Under the pieces are notes generated by a model. It was given only the letters and a program-made list of their open reading frames with translations. It ran no database searches and had not been told where the DNA came from. Of a DNA stretch of 64,000 nucleotides, positions 51,721 to 62,788 are shown piece after piece (position 1 is the first letter of the stretch; every line of letters begins with the position of its first letter). The translations under genes were made by a program, and so were the position numbers. This DNA comes from Euglena gracilis (taxonomy: Eukaryota > Euglenida > Euglenophyceae > Euglenales), in NCBI GenBank assembly GCA_039621445.1, contig CP154956.1, positions 49,316,826-49,380,825 on the forward strand, given 5' to 3'.

Positions 51721-53950
51721 TCACCAACAAAACTAATTTTTCGCTGGGTTCTGGCTGGATCAGACCCCCTTTGGAGGGCCAGCAAAATCCAACAAATAAT
51801 AAATCTCTTTCTGAGATCCGTCAAAGACATTTCAGAGAGGGGTTCTGAACAGTGAGTAATATAACTGCAGAATATGCATATCTTGCATCATTGTATCCTT
51901 GAACAAGAAGATCAAAGATGGCCCCAGCCATCTTGTGGACTGTGCAGTCCTTCAGGGGCACCCCTTTGTGCATTAACAGGCCAGCCAACTTCCTGAATGC
52001 TGAGTCGTATATTTTGACATTGGCCAGAATTTTTATGTAAGTGTCGACATTGGACATCGAAACTTCCTTGGATTGAAATATTTGCCTGATATAATCAAGC
52101 ACGCCAAATTCCCCTCAGCAATTGCTGAATGGACCTCATTGGGGGGGGGGGGTTACAAGCAAGGTTTTGCTGCCTGGCTGTCTGGTTGACATTAATTGGC
52201 GGCACCATGATGTCGAATCCCAGTGGGGCACGATTAACAGACAAAGCAGGTCTGGGTTTAACGTTAATCATTGAACACACTGTGGGATGATGTTCCAGGG
52301 TGTCCAGGGGGGTTTTGCATAAACTGGTAGAAGACCCATCCAATCTGCCTTCAGTGCATCCACCAGCAAACCTCCTTTGTGAGGGTAACGACAAACGAAC
52401 TTCGGCATTTTTTGTTGCTTGGTGAGCAAGACGGGTCCACTTCTGGGGTTACATACTTCGTGAAAAATCTTCGAATTTTGTGGAAAACATCCAAATTTAA
52501 GATATAATCCCCTAGGTCCTTCTCTTCCCTTGTCAGGAAATATGCCAATTGCTCCTGGGTTGGAACCCCAACCACTTGTGAACTGATTTGCTTTTCTTGG
52601 CTATGGTAAAAGAGGGTTTTTAAGATAGCACTTAGATATGGCGTTTTGCCTCCACACTTTGTGAAGTAACTTATAGTCGGCTGTCCACATGAAGCATTGT
52701 GGTTTCCTTTGGCTTTTCCAAAGCCTTTACAGTTCCACTGCAGACTTCAAATCTTTTTTACGGATATTGAGAACATAGTCTCTCCAAAAGTCCTGTACAT
52801 TTTGTCCTGAATCTTTGTCCAGCACCCCACCCCACCACCGTTGCCAGGTGCTGCTGACTGAAAACTATTCCCGAGGGGCCTTGGACGGAAGTGCTCTGCC
52901 TACACCTGGCTTTAAAAAAATTTTCAATTCCACAATTTGATCATTGACCCCCTGGGGAATGGTTAGGGTGTGGTACCAACCACACTTGGTGTGCAATTGC
53001 ACAATTTTGCAAGTTGATCTGTCAAAGTTCTGAGAAGTGGCTTTGAGACCAAATTGCTTCTGACTTGTCCCACAATGGAACTGAGTTTTCTACACTTCAT
53101 TTTTTTCTTCTGTGAGCACTTGTCCCAACTCCTTTCTTAAGAACTTCAGTTTCTCATTTTTAATTTCCAATTGTCCCCATTTTAGATTTGTCCAATGTCC
53201 CAAAAATTTTATTACGTCTGTCGGTTCCAGGCATGATTTGAAGAATTTTAGTTCGAACACCAGTAAGATATCATTTTTCATGTCTGCCAAATGTTGGGCT
53301 GCTGTCTTTTGCTGGGGGCCAACAGTAAAATATAGTCCAGGTGGATAACAACTACCTTTCCTTTCTTTCTCAATTTTATTTCCCAGACCCTCATGAGGGT
53401 CATAAATGTTTGTGGCAGGCGCTGATTCCGAAGCATGCAGCCTGAAACTGCCTGGTTCCCCCCCCCCCACTTGCATGCAAACATGATTCTCCAAACTGCG
53501 GTGAAGATTTAGATGAAAATAGGCATACTTGAAGACCATTTTTCCACAAAACCAACTTTTTCTTAAATATGGAAAGATGTTTCCCATGTGCTCTGATCTT
53601 AATTTTGGGGGGGTGAAGTGGTCTGCAATTGGTCTTTATTTTGCCCCCCCTTTGGAAATGATAAAATACGGCACAAAAAGTTCTGCCACCCCTGTGTTAT
53701 TTGCCGGGTTGATCCTGAACATTCATATTCCCCAGAATTATTTGATGAGACATTTTTCTTGTGTGAATTTGAAGGTATTTTCTGGTGACATCTGAGGGGG
53801 GAGGGCAGATCTGCCATGACCCCCCTTATGATGTGCAATACCTCCTTGCTGGCTCCTGCTTTCACCCTGGAGGATGCTGGCTCCCTAGGAGCTGCTCCAG
53901 TGGATGCCCTTTTAGGCAGTCTCCCCACCGGTGGTCAAAGTTGTGACCTG
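51720..53950 (-). mobile_element. DIRS-like retroelement copy, reverse strand, degraded
   Basis: Reading the - strand from high to low coordinates: reverse transcriptase (53.65 kb: AELFVPYFIISKGGAK; 53.53 kb: KYAYFHLNLHRSLENHVCMQ; 53.2 kb: SCLEPTDVIKFLGHW and KLKFLRKELGQVL), RNase H end (52.4-52.5 kb: YILNLDVFHKIRRFF and SPSNKKC), and tyrosine recombinase (52.0 kb: YDSAFRKLAGLLMHKGV, ARYAYSAVILL; 51.76 kb: LTDLRKRFIICWILLALQRG then SDPART). Frameshifts and stops interrupt all parts. It points towards the + strand fragment ending at 51.72 kb, so the two meet tail to tail. Confidence 0.75.
53090..53587 (-). pseudogene. DIRS-like reverse transcriptase fragment
   Basis: A 165-codon - strand frame with KYAYFHLNLHRSL (the motif normally DAYFHL, here with Tyr for the first catalytic Asp) and KSCLEPTDVIKFLGHW, the thumb-region signature of DIRS reverse transcriptases. 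The YLDD box is not intact in this frame, so the copy is dead. Confidence 0.7.
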
Positions 53951-54189
53951 GGCCCCAAGAACCATGCCGCAGTAAAGTGTTTTTTGGAGAATATAGATGT
54001 TTGCAACCGGCATGGCGTTGTTTTTGGATCTTTGGACGAAGTTTTGGTGGGATGGGCTAGATGGTGCGTTGATGCTCGTGAACTTTTCAAGACGCAGCAG
54101 GAAGCCTTCTTTGGACTTTTCTGAGCAGACCAGCAACTTCCATCATTGCAGTCTGAGCAGCAACCTCCACCCGAACAACTCACCCATAC

Positions 54190-57100
54190 CTGAACCGCTC
54201 CTCCGCCCACTCCTGCAATTCAGTCTCGTGGTAATAATCAGCGACCCCAATCAGCTCATTCAAGTAGCGCAGCTCCGCCCGACGCTGTCCCGTATACAAA
54301 TACCGCAGGAAAGCGTGGCTGCAGTCTGCAGTTTCTTTGGAGCCCCCCCCCCATGCACACAGTGCCTGGGTGGCGGTGTCATTCCATCAGCAGGACATGA
54401 GAAAAGATGACGGCCGTTGCCCTCAAGCAACGTTGCGGACCATGCACTCGGCTTATGGCTGAATGGCTTGGCTGACGGCAGGGCACACGTGGATGGTTCC
54501 TGTTATCTGCCCCGCTTTTCATCGAGCCACCATTTGACCAACGGTCCTTGAAGCGAAACGACCGCAATGCTGGTTCATGGCGTGTATTTTGGGCTTGGCC
54601 TAGGTTGGGACGAAGAACACTGACTTGGTTGCCCATCAAACACTGTACCACGACCAGGGTTCGATATAAGGACAGGTCGGGGGGGGGGTGGTCCGGACCC
54701 CCCCCCTGCGGGCCAGGAGGGGGGGGGGACACCCCCCCCACCTAAACAATGGCGCGGTCCGGGTGACCGATTTTCGGCCCGGCGCGAAGCGCCGGGCCAT
54801 AAATTTCACATCCAGCGAAATCAAAGCGCACACAGCACATAATGTTTTTCATCAGGTCAATGACAACAGGCAAAGCAACAACAATGCAATCATTTGCAAA
54901 CGATCTGAGTGAAATGGTTGTGTGCTTTTGAGTGGAAACGGTAAGATGAGGGACTCACTGTGTCGCCTCGGCATCCGAGGCTTCGGATAGCAATGGTTCA
55001 TCAGAACCGGAAGTGTCAACAGTCAGGATGGGTATATCAAAAATATTAACATCAGCAAAGGCGACAAAATTGCATGAATGCAATGACAAGAGTAGTACCC
55101 CAAATGAAGATAAATAAGAGAAATGAAGGGGATGTGTCAACATGAAACATTTACAGGCACAATCCATCACTGACTGATTGTTGTCAACAGGGGTCTCGTT
55201 TGCCCCGGTTTCCTCACTGCTGGAGGAATCCTCCACGGCAACAGAGGAATTTTCTTCAGAGCTAGGCTGGATTCTGCCCTTTTCCTAATGGTCACGCTAA
55301 AAAAAATTCTTCGTGAGAAATGTTGCAGCCACGTGGAGTTTGCCAATGCGGCAACAAATTCAGCCTCAGAAGAACGGGACATACGATGCCGCCGTGGGCG
55401 TTTGCGATACGCCTCAACGACAGGGGCGTAATTGTACAGTTGCCATTTCACAGAGTCCCTCATGACAATGGTGAGGTACTCTAAATGCGGCATGGCAAGG
55501 CGCTGCCGATCCTCTCGGATATGGGGATCAGCACCTGCGGACAAATCATTATTGTCTGAAGAATTTGGCTGGAAAAAATACGGTGGGTGCCCTTTGTTTG
55601 CCTGCACTCATGAAGCCACAAACCGCAAGCGAGTGGGAAACCCCAAAAGCTCAAAGCTAGCTTGATCTCCGTTGATTTATGCGATTGAGTGTGCTGAACA
55701 GGCGCTCACACTCCACGGACGAAGCAGTGAGTGCAAGGGCGCACCGCAGGAGCACATGCATCCGCGGCCAACGCGTGCTCTGCCGGATGACGGGCCTCCA
55801 CAGAAGCATGCTATCGCGCTTCTGTGTGGCGGTGCGAATAAAGCCCTGCGCAAAGACCCAGTCTCTGACTTCCCACACAAAAGGCCGTTTTCCATGCATT
55901 TTTTTCTGTGCAATCCAGGGTTTGAATCATCACACACTACTATCCAAAGCGAAACATGGTTCATGGAGAGCACAACAAGCAGAGAACATAGCAACAACCC
56001 TCGTGATGACAAACTCAGCAGATGCAGGGGGGAAAAACAGCCTCGGCACCATTCTTTTTGGACCCCTTGCAAGGGATCCCGCCATGCGTGCACATTTTGC
56101 AAAAAATCATCCAACTGTTGCACTAGCCCGTGCACAGAACCATCGCCAAATGTCGCCCAATCCGGGGAGCTGGCATCTGGCCATGAGGAGATGTCCTAGA
56201 AGGACATGCTTTCAGACCCCTTTTACTTGTGCATGACACTTGGATGTGCATTGCGACTAAGAAGGTTCCAAAAACAACTTCATGGCCACCGTGTGTCGCG
56301 CTGGAAAGAGAGAAAAAAACATGATGTAATACCCGAGGTAAAAAAAAGAGGTCTCCACGTGCGCCATAGGTCCGGTGTGCGAGAGACGCTTGCGCGCCTC
56401 TGTGGAGAACACAGCACCCAGATTCTCCAAGGTGCGCAGCGCATGGGCACTGCTGCCATGGAGGGCAAACGATTTAGTCCCAGGACACTTTTCTGCGGGA
56501 AAAAAATGCCCTGAAAAAAATTCCCGTTGGCAGACTGGTGGGTGAATTGGGCAAAGAAAGTCTTCGAGGCAGGGGAGGCCCCCATGTGTCTCAAGACATT
56601 TTTTAACCGGCTGTGGAATAGGGTGATGGGCACTGTGCGTTGTGCTAAGTGCTCCGCGAAATCAAGATCCGAGAGAATGTCGCGCAAACCTGGTCTGGTC
56701 TGGTCGTGCAGACGATTGCTACTTGTGTTAACACAAGGGCAGTATACAGGACGGGAAGGATGTGCACAACCACACCCCCCCAAATGCACCTGGCCCTATC
56801 CAAAGCCTCCCACTTTAAAATCCCAACGACCCAACCACTCAACTAAATCATCACCACCATAACGTGCCCCCCCCCCCGCATCACACTTCAACATCCCCCC
56901 CCACATGCTGCCCTGGCTGCAAACACTCCGCTTTTGATGGCCACGTCAACCCCAATGTCCTGGTACGGAAGTGCCATCTGGGCCAACATCGCGCACGATC
57001 CACGCTTCTGGTGGCAAGGGAAGTTTTTTCTTGTTGCACATCAGGCAGGATATCGCAAAGCGGTCACAACAGCAATGTGGGGAAAGGCAGGGGGGTGGTG

Positions 57101-60100
57101 CAAAAAGAACCAGCCACACACAAAAAACTGAAAGCAACAGAAAATGACAGCTTCCATGCCACACGGGAGTCCTTCTGCAACAGTACATGCGTAGCGGCCA
57201 CCTCGATGGCGATGAACGCCTCCAAGAACCGGCGTGGTGTCCATGCACCAGCGCTGTGCGGAGGAACCACCTTCTGGTTCGACAGAACGCCAACAAAAAT
57301 TAACTGTGGATGTGCAATGCACCGTCATCGACATTTAACATTAACATTACATCAACATTAACAGAGATCCACAGTGAACCAGATGTGAGACACGGCGTTC
57401 AACTGCACCAGGGTGTGGAACATCGCCATTGTTTGTCCCGCCTGTACGGTGTACAGGAGGGCTTGTGCTCGTACGTGGTCCCATGCAGTTGAACGCATCC
57501 ACCGAGGGCGTTGACGAACAGGTGCAGCTGCAAAAGCGTTCTCGTCCACATGGAACAGCAACTGCAATTAATGCACGGCTTCCAATGCAATGGAACCATC
57601 AAATTTTAGGCAGGAGAAATAAAATAAGTCAACGACACCATCCATGAAACAAATGCAACACTCATTCATCGTTCAACGTACACAAAACAGCCAATGCCTG
57701 CTGGAGGCCGGGTCGGCCAAGCCTTGCAACATCACGTGCTGCATGAGACTCCATGAACATCGCCATCGTTGTACGTGCTGTTCTCGAGGTTGGCAGCGTA
57801 TCCAGCCACGTTGAAGCGATGCGCTGTGCACGATTCCGACAATTGCACAAGTGGTTCAAGGCAACCTCAAACAAAAAATTTATTCGGCCTTTAAAAAAGA
57901 TAGCAAGTTTTGCTGATCACATTGGAAAACTTGACGGAAAACAGTATGCAAAACATGCAAACAAATATCTTGTGCAAGCCAATGAACAATACCGGTACTT
58001 CAAGACGCTGGCGATCGCCTTTGACAGCGTGACCACATCGGGTGGTGGTGTCGGTGGGTCAGCCTCAGCAGGCCTGCATCAGAGATTTTTTTCATCACAA
58101 TAGGGTGAACTGCTGGTGTTGCGAAGAATTTACCACAGAGAACAAATGCGAAATTGTGAAGAAAATCTCCGCGGACAGCCTTGTATTCCACAAAAACAAA
58201 ACTCTATCACAATAGGGTGAACTGCTGGTGTTGCGAAGAATTTACCACAGAGAACAAATGCGAAATTGTGAAGAAAATCACCGCGAACAGCCTTGTATTC
58301 CACAAAAAAAAAAGCTCTATCCCCGGTTCCTCTGAAGGTTGGCTGCTCGGCTGTGGAACAGGATGTGCTTCGACTGGTCGCACAGGACTTTTGTCGTGCC
58401 TGACATCGCAGGGTGGCGTTGCCGTGCTAGAAGAGGATGACTGCGCAGCGCGCGGAACCTCCACGCCCTCAGATGGAGTTGGCGCCACGTTGACGCAAAA
58501 TCTCCATCACATCAATGGCACCCCATTACAGACATTTTGGCTGCACACTGATTGACATTCACAATGGCAAACTGACGGCAGCCCCATCCCATAAGGCCCA
58601 AGAAAACAACAACAAAAATAACAAAGCGCATCACCGACAGTGGTGACAAAAGAGAGTTTGTTCTACAGCCTTCACCCACACCTGGATCTCGGCAAGGAAG
58701 AAAGGCAGCCTTCGTTCTGTAGGGTCACGGAGGCGCGCTTCGGTGCACGCGTCCATCAGTTGCCGGCGATGTAGCAACCTGCCCCAATCCATGATGTGTG
58801 GCAACAACCTTCATTTTTTGGCTGATCCAGCATGTTACATCCAGCGTGGTTTAATTTGGCAGAAAATATCTAAATGGTTGAAGCAAAAAAAAAACAGCGA
58901 AATAATCATGAATAAAATAACAGGAGGCAGAAAGAGAAGGGTGAGTCTAGCAGCTTGCTGCACACTACCGTTGTGCACATTCATTTCTTGTTGGTTGCAA
59001 TGCATTAACAAAGAAATGAATGATCCCACGCCTTCTCCCTCTCGGCAGCAGACAGTCGATCCACGTGCCGGAAGAAGGCGATGGCCTGGCTCAATTGTGG
59101 AGCCGTAAACTTCAGTGCCATTTTTTTCTTTTTGCATTACATCCAGTTAGGTGTGCCACCTGCATTTGGACCACTATGCAGCCGAGAGCAACACGAGTTT
59201 CCACCTCAAACAATTAAATCGAATGCTTTCAGAAGCGACAAATAAGCATGACATGTTTCAAACTCAGTCAGATACTTTGTCAAACAGAGGCCAATCTGAA
59301 GCAGTTGGAGACAAAACAGGACATAACTTTGAAAACGAGGATAATGAGAATCAATGGTAGGTCAACCACTATGAACTACGTCTCATATTTGTGACCACAT
59401 TCATACAAATGTCACTGGTTGGTGTTGGTTTCACCGTCTCCGAGGGTGCAAAAAACAAAGGAAGTTGGCGAGACATCAGCTGCAAAAGAACAAGCAAATA
59501 AACGTGCAGTGCAGAGAGCCGAAAGAAAACATTTGGCTGTTGCCACCAAAAAAAAATCCTAAAAACCCCGGCGCGAAGCGCCGGGGGGAAAAATTGACCT
59601 TTTTGGGTGGGTCCCGGGTACCCCCCCCCCCCCCGGGGTCAGTCCGGACCCCCCTGGCAGGTGGGGAGGGTGGTCCGGACCCCCCCCCTGCGGGCCAGGA
59701 GGGGGGGGTGGTGGGGGGGGGACACTCCCCCCCCCACCTAAACCATGTACGCCCTCCTTATATCGAACCCTGACCACGACTATTGTGCTGATAAAACCTG
59801 CCAGCGAGCCAACGAGGCATTCCCATCTCCATATGTTTGAACCATTGTTCAGAGAAAGGCGCACTGTGCACAGGGTTTTCTTAAGCCGGAGGGGACCCAG
59901 CCAGAGACCCAGGACCCACCCCCTAGCCGGAGGTCCAGCCAGTCAGCACTGTCTTTCCAGCCAGCAGCCCCATTGGGGACAGCGCAGCGAAGCTGTGAAG
60001 GACCGAAAAACTTTTTGGGAAAAATGGATAAAAAATGCGGCATTTTCGAGACATTTCCAGGCAAAACCGGCGTTTTCACCGAAAACCAAAAACGGTGTTT

Positions 60101-62788
60101 TTGGGGACCAGCTGGGTCCAGCTTCCAACTGGCAGGACCTCACCCCCCCCCCCCTGGACCACCCACCCCCTCAGGGGGTCCAGCCAGGACCTTTCTTCCG
60201 GCCACACCTTTTTCCAGCCGGCCAGCGAGACCCCCCCCCTCCAAGGGGTCCTCAAAACCGCTGATTGTGTCTGCTACTCCCCCCCAGTCAACACCCAAAG
60301 GGTTTGGGGCCACACCCAGCTGCCAATTGTATGCTGATTGATTGACATTGACGTGACTGAAGAGACCCGATTGGTTCTGCGTTGTGACCATTGGGGGACT
60401 AATACTACCCCGTGCACTGACATGGATTCACAGAACTGAAACGGGAGCCTGCATAGAAAGCATCATACGATGGTGCCTGGCCTCTGGGAGCGACGGAGGT
60501 ACATCATGCAATGCTATGTTATATGATGTCATGAGAAAGAAATGATGACCGTTTTGCAGAGCCGGCGCCAGGACGTGAAATAAAGCCAGGCATGGGTCTG
60601 GGGGACTGGGTGGGGTCGGCCACCTGAAAAATGAATTGTCAAAACAATTTGAATAATAAAATCAAAGGTTGAAAACAGGGGGTCCACAGGCTAGGCATCT
60701 TGCTGGACACTGGAAAAATGGTCTAGCTAGACCCTCCCCCCTGGGGGGGTTCGGTTCCTGCCTGACTGGGGAAAAAATTCCTCTGGCGCTGTGCGCCGAG
60801 GCAGAAACGAGGTTTTTAATGGGTTTTTTGGGCCGATGTTGTTCCAAAAAAAAATGGCCGAAAATGGGGTCCAAAAATATCGGTGCATTGCACCGCACTG
60901 TATTTTTTTTTTACTCTAGCTAGCAAAATTGACTTCCCCAGGGGCTCCCATCATCTCCCCCATTGGTGTGATACCTTGGCAAACCCAACACTCTGCAATA
61001 AACACGTCACTAATTTCAATTAAATACTCTACTGTGCCATGCTTCGAGTTGCTGACAATTGGCAAAGAGAGATGCAAGGGTGTAAGGATGAACAAACCCA
61101 GCACAGCCCACATCCAAGACCGAAGCTGTGGCCTCCTGCATGCCACTGTTGAAGAGGCACCGAAAGTACGTGGACTGGCTGGCCAGAATGCCTGAGCCAA
61201 TGCACGAAAGCAGCAAATTACACCGTTGCTTTGCAAACGGGCTTTTCTTTTCTTTTCTTTTTTTAACTTCCAAGGTGTTGTATGCGTGGAAAGAGTCCAT
61301 TCTCGTGGGTTGTGGGTTGTGTTTGGGGGGCGAATATGGCAGGAAATCAGAATTTCCAGCCAAAAAATGTACGTATTCCTCTGTGCAGCTTTGACCGGAA
61401 TCCCTAAATTTTTCTGCACTGTCGCAACAATTTGCAATAAACAATAGCATGGTGCCAAGATTGACAAACTTTGAGGAAATTTGATATCGGTTACCAAATC
61501 CAAAAAAAAACTCTTGCTGAGCTTTTCATTTCGGTGGGTTATTTATTCTTGGGGGGGGAGATATTTTGACCGTGTGCGCTATTGTGTGCTTTATCTTTTT
61601 CATGAGCGGACTTGTTCCCAAAAATAAAACCACAATCGGTTTAATGCCTCTCGGGGACTCAACCAAAACCCAACCCAGCTAAAATAATGCACTGGCTCTC
61701 GAAAACAAACCGGATAAACTACAAAAATAACACCGGCTGAGGAGACCACCATTCCTTCTCAAATCTCATGCATTGACAAGACGATACACACACTAATTCC
61801 CAACATCGAGACAACTGGACATGCCCATGCATGCAAATATTTGAACACTTATGGCCAGGGTTGTGCAGGAAAATCTGGTGGGGGTCAACCATCCCCGGGA
61901 GCTAAATCAGACCTCCCACCAAGGCGTTGCTTAGCAAGCCCCCCCCCCCCACCGCGGGTCCAGCTCAGAGGCTGGAAAATTTGGGCTGGGCCCTGGCCAG
62001 CCCTTTTCGGCCAATTTTCATCCATTTTTGGCCCATTTTCGCATCTTCGAAGACCAAAAATTCGTCACCGTCCAGCCGCCCTTCAGGTAATTGCAAAAAA
62101 AATAAAACTCATTGATTGGGGGGTCCAGGGCAGGAAAAAGGCTGCTGGCTGGCTGGACCCCCCCCCCCGGATGGGGTGCCCTTCAGCATCCAAAGCTCTG
62201 CCCCCCATGCACCACAACGCTCCGCAAAAAAAAAATGCTTCCCGAGGACACCAAAATTTGACCGGAAAACGGGAAGCCACCCACCCAGGTTTCTGGATAT
62301 CCCGTTGAACCTGCCCACAGCAGAACATCATCACCTCCACAAAACAGCACACATTTGTGCGCAGGAATCTCTCGTCCCTGGACATTGAAAATCACATCAC
62401 TGTATGGAGCTTCTCGTAGAAGTGCCTCGCGGGAAAGAACAAACTTCTGAGAAAACAAGAGAAAATGACCACTTTGTGTCCTTCCCTCCTTTGCCTTCCT
62501 CATTTTAAAAGCTGCATATGTGCTATCCTTTGAAACACAATAATCAAATATCCCTTTTGCCCCACCACATGCTACTGAATTGAAAAATAAATGTCAAAAT
62601 CCGCGCATCACCCTCCATTGCAAAAAAAAAAGGAATTAGAAAACAAAAGAAAAAACAACAAAAAACAGTGGGGGACAGAAAGCATACCGCGACCGTGGCC
62701 ACCACCTCGTTCAGCGCGTCGGCGGGAGGCACCTCCGGATCCCAAGACGCACACAACCGCTGCAGCGCGAAATGCTGCAGCAACGCCC
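54190..62788 (-). CDS. BTB/POZ-domain protein gene, partial, with a hAT element in an intron
   Basis: Four exons share compatible phases. 62688-62788 ends PPADALNEVVATVA (phase 0). 62335-62446 reads KFVLSREALLREAPYSDVIF and QGREIPAHKCVLFCG (phase 1). 61098-61191 reads ILASQSTYFRCLFNSGMQEA and TASVLDVGCAG (phase 2). 54190-54318 reads HAFLRYLYTGQRRAELR, then ELIGVADYYHETELQ. These give, in order, the DV.F, F.AHK..L, S.YF..LF and FL.YLYTG..... motifs of a BTB fold, which mediates dimerisation and cullin-3 or other partner binding. The motif SDV-F is followed by H-K as usual. What else the protein contains is unknown. A further - strand exon may lie at about 63.71-63.78 kb (RCVDELFEHLKSWGSR). The intron between the last two exons is 6.8 kb, of which 5.1 kb is the hAT element. 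Confidence 0.8.
54776..54798. repeat. Subterminal palindrome of the hAT element, left
   Basis: GGCCCGGCGC, GAA, then GCGCCGGGCC: perfect 10-bp arms with a 3-nt loop, about 120 bp inside the left end. Confidence 0.9.
54955..59121 (-). CDS. hAT transposase, intron-containing
   Basis: The start is placed at 59121 (ATG in AAAAAATGG). Exon 59030-59121 (MALKFTAPQLSQAIAFFRHV, ending AEREK plus two bases) joins in phase to exon 58682-58778 (LLHRRQLMDACTEARLRD). Later segments are coherent but with uncertain edges: a Ser/Pro-rich part (58.33-58.49 kb), DVVTLSKAIASVLKYR (58.02 kb), RFLEAFIAIEVAATHVLLQ (57.2 kb), CAMLAQMALPYQDIGVDVA (56.97 kb), LRDILSDLDFAEHLAQRT (56.66 kb), FALHGSSAHALRTLENLG (56.43 kb) and VHGLVQQLDDFLQNVHAW (56.1 kb). 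The dimerisation motif ASSVECERLFSTLNRI is at 55681-55726. An acidic tail (SDEPLLSEASDAEATQ) ends at the stop 54955-54957. It may still be able to encode a full protein, but splicing was not verified. Confidence 0.65.
58094..58317. repeat. 112-bp tandem duplication within a transposase intron
   Basis: ATCACAATAGGGTGAACTGC starts at 58094 and again at 58206; the copies differ at a few bases (CTCCGCGGACAG versus CACCGCGAACAG). Confidence 0.9.
59566..59586. repeat. Subterminal palindrome of the hAT element, right
   Basis: CCCCGGCGC, GAA, then GCGCCGGGG: perfect 9-bp arms, about 190 bp inside the right end; same core and loop as the left palindrome. Confidence 0.9.
59781..61097. other. BTB intron with family E and other C/G-rich repeats
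   Basis: 59.93-60.26 kb has CCAGCCAGTCAGCAC, CCAGCCAGCAGCCCC and TTTTTCCAGCCGG, typical of family E. 60.66-60.91 kb has a small repeat with TCTAGCTAGA-type ends and GGCGC-TGT-GCGCC at 60785-60797. No gene seen other than the BTB exon that follows. Confidence 0.45.
61855..62290 (-). repeat. Dispersed repeat family E, inverted copy, in a BTB intron
   Basis: On the - strand it gives GGTCCAGCCAGCCAGCAGCC, TTTTTCCTGCCCTGGACC, and AAGGGCGGCTGGACGGTGAC, matching the order at 37.68-37.8 kb. No target duplication found. Confidence 0.55.

Larger units (their letters stand above)
54655..59772 (-). mobile_element. Complete hAT-superfamily DNA transposon, 5118 bp
   Basis: Both ends carry the 18-bp inverted repeat CAGGGTTCGATATAAGGA (54655-54672 and, reversed, 59755-59772), flanked by a perfect 8-bp duplication ACCACGAC (54647-54654 and 59773-59780). 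The subterminal zones share CCGGACCCCCCCCTGCGGGC and a strong palindrome (GGCGC-GAA-GCGCC core) at 54776-54798 and 59566-59586. It encodes a - strand transposase with a hAT dimerisation motif. Ends, duplication length and transposase agree, so the hAT call is firm. It lies in an intron of the BTB gene, in the same orientation as that gene's exons. Confidence 0.92.

Noticed and set aside
55672-56236. + strand frames of 175 and 185 codons
   Set aside because: They are opposite-strand shadows of the hAT transposase exons, whose - strand frames contain the dimerisation motif.
57753-58103. + strand 116-codon frame
   Set aside because: It overlaps coherent - strand transposase segments and ends in the tandem-duplicated intron sequence; no domain recognised.
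60960-61060. A further BTB exon reading VEYLIEISDVF
   Set aside because: The exon ending at 61098 joins in phase to 54318, which carries the expected YLYTG segment, so this AT-rich frame is best treated as intron.
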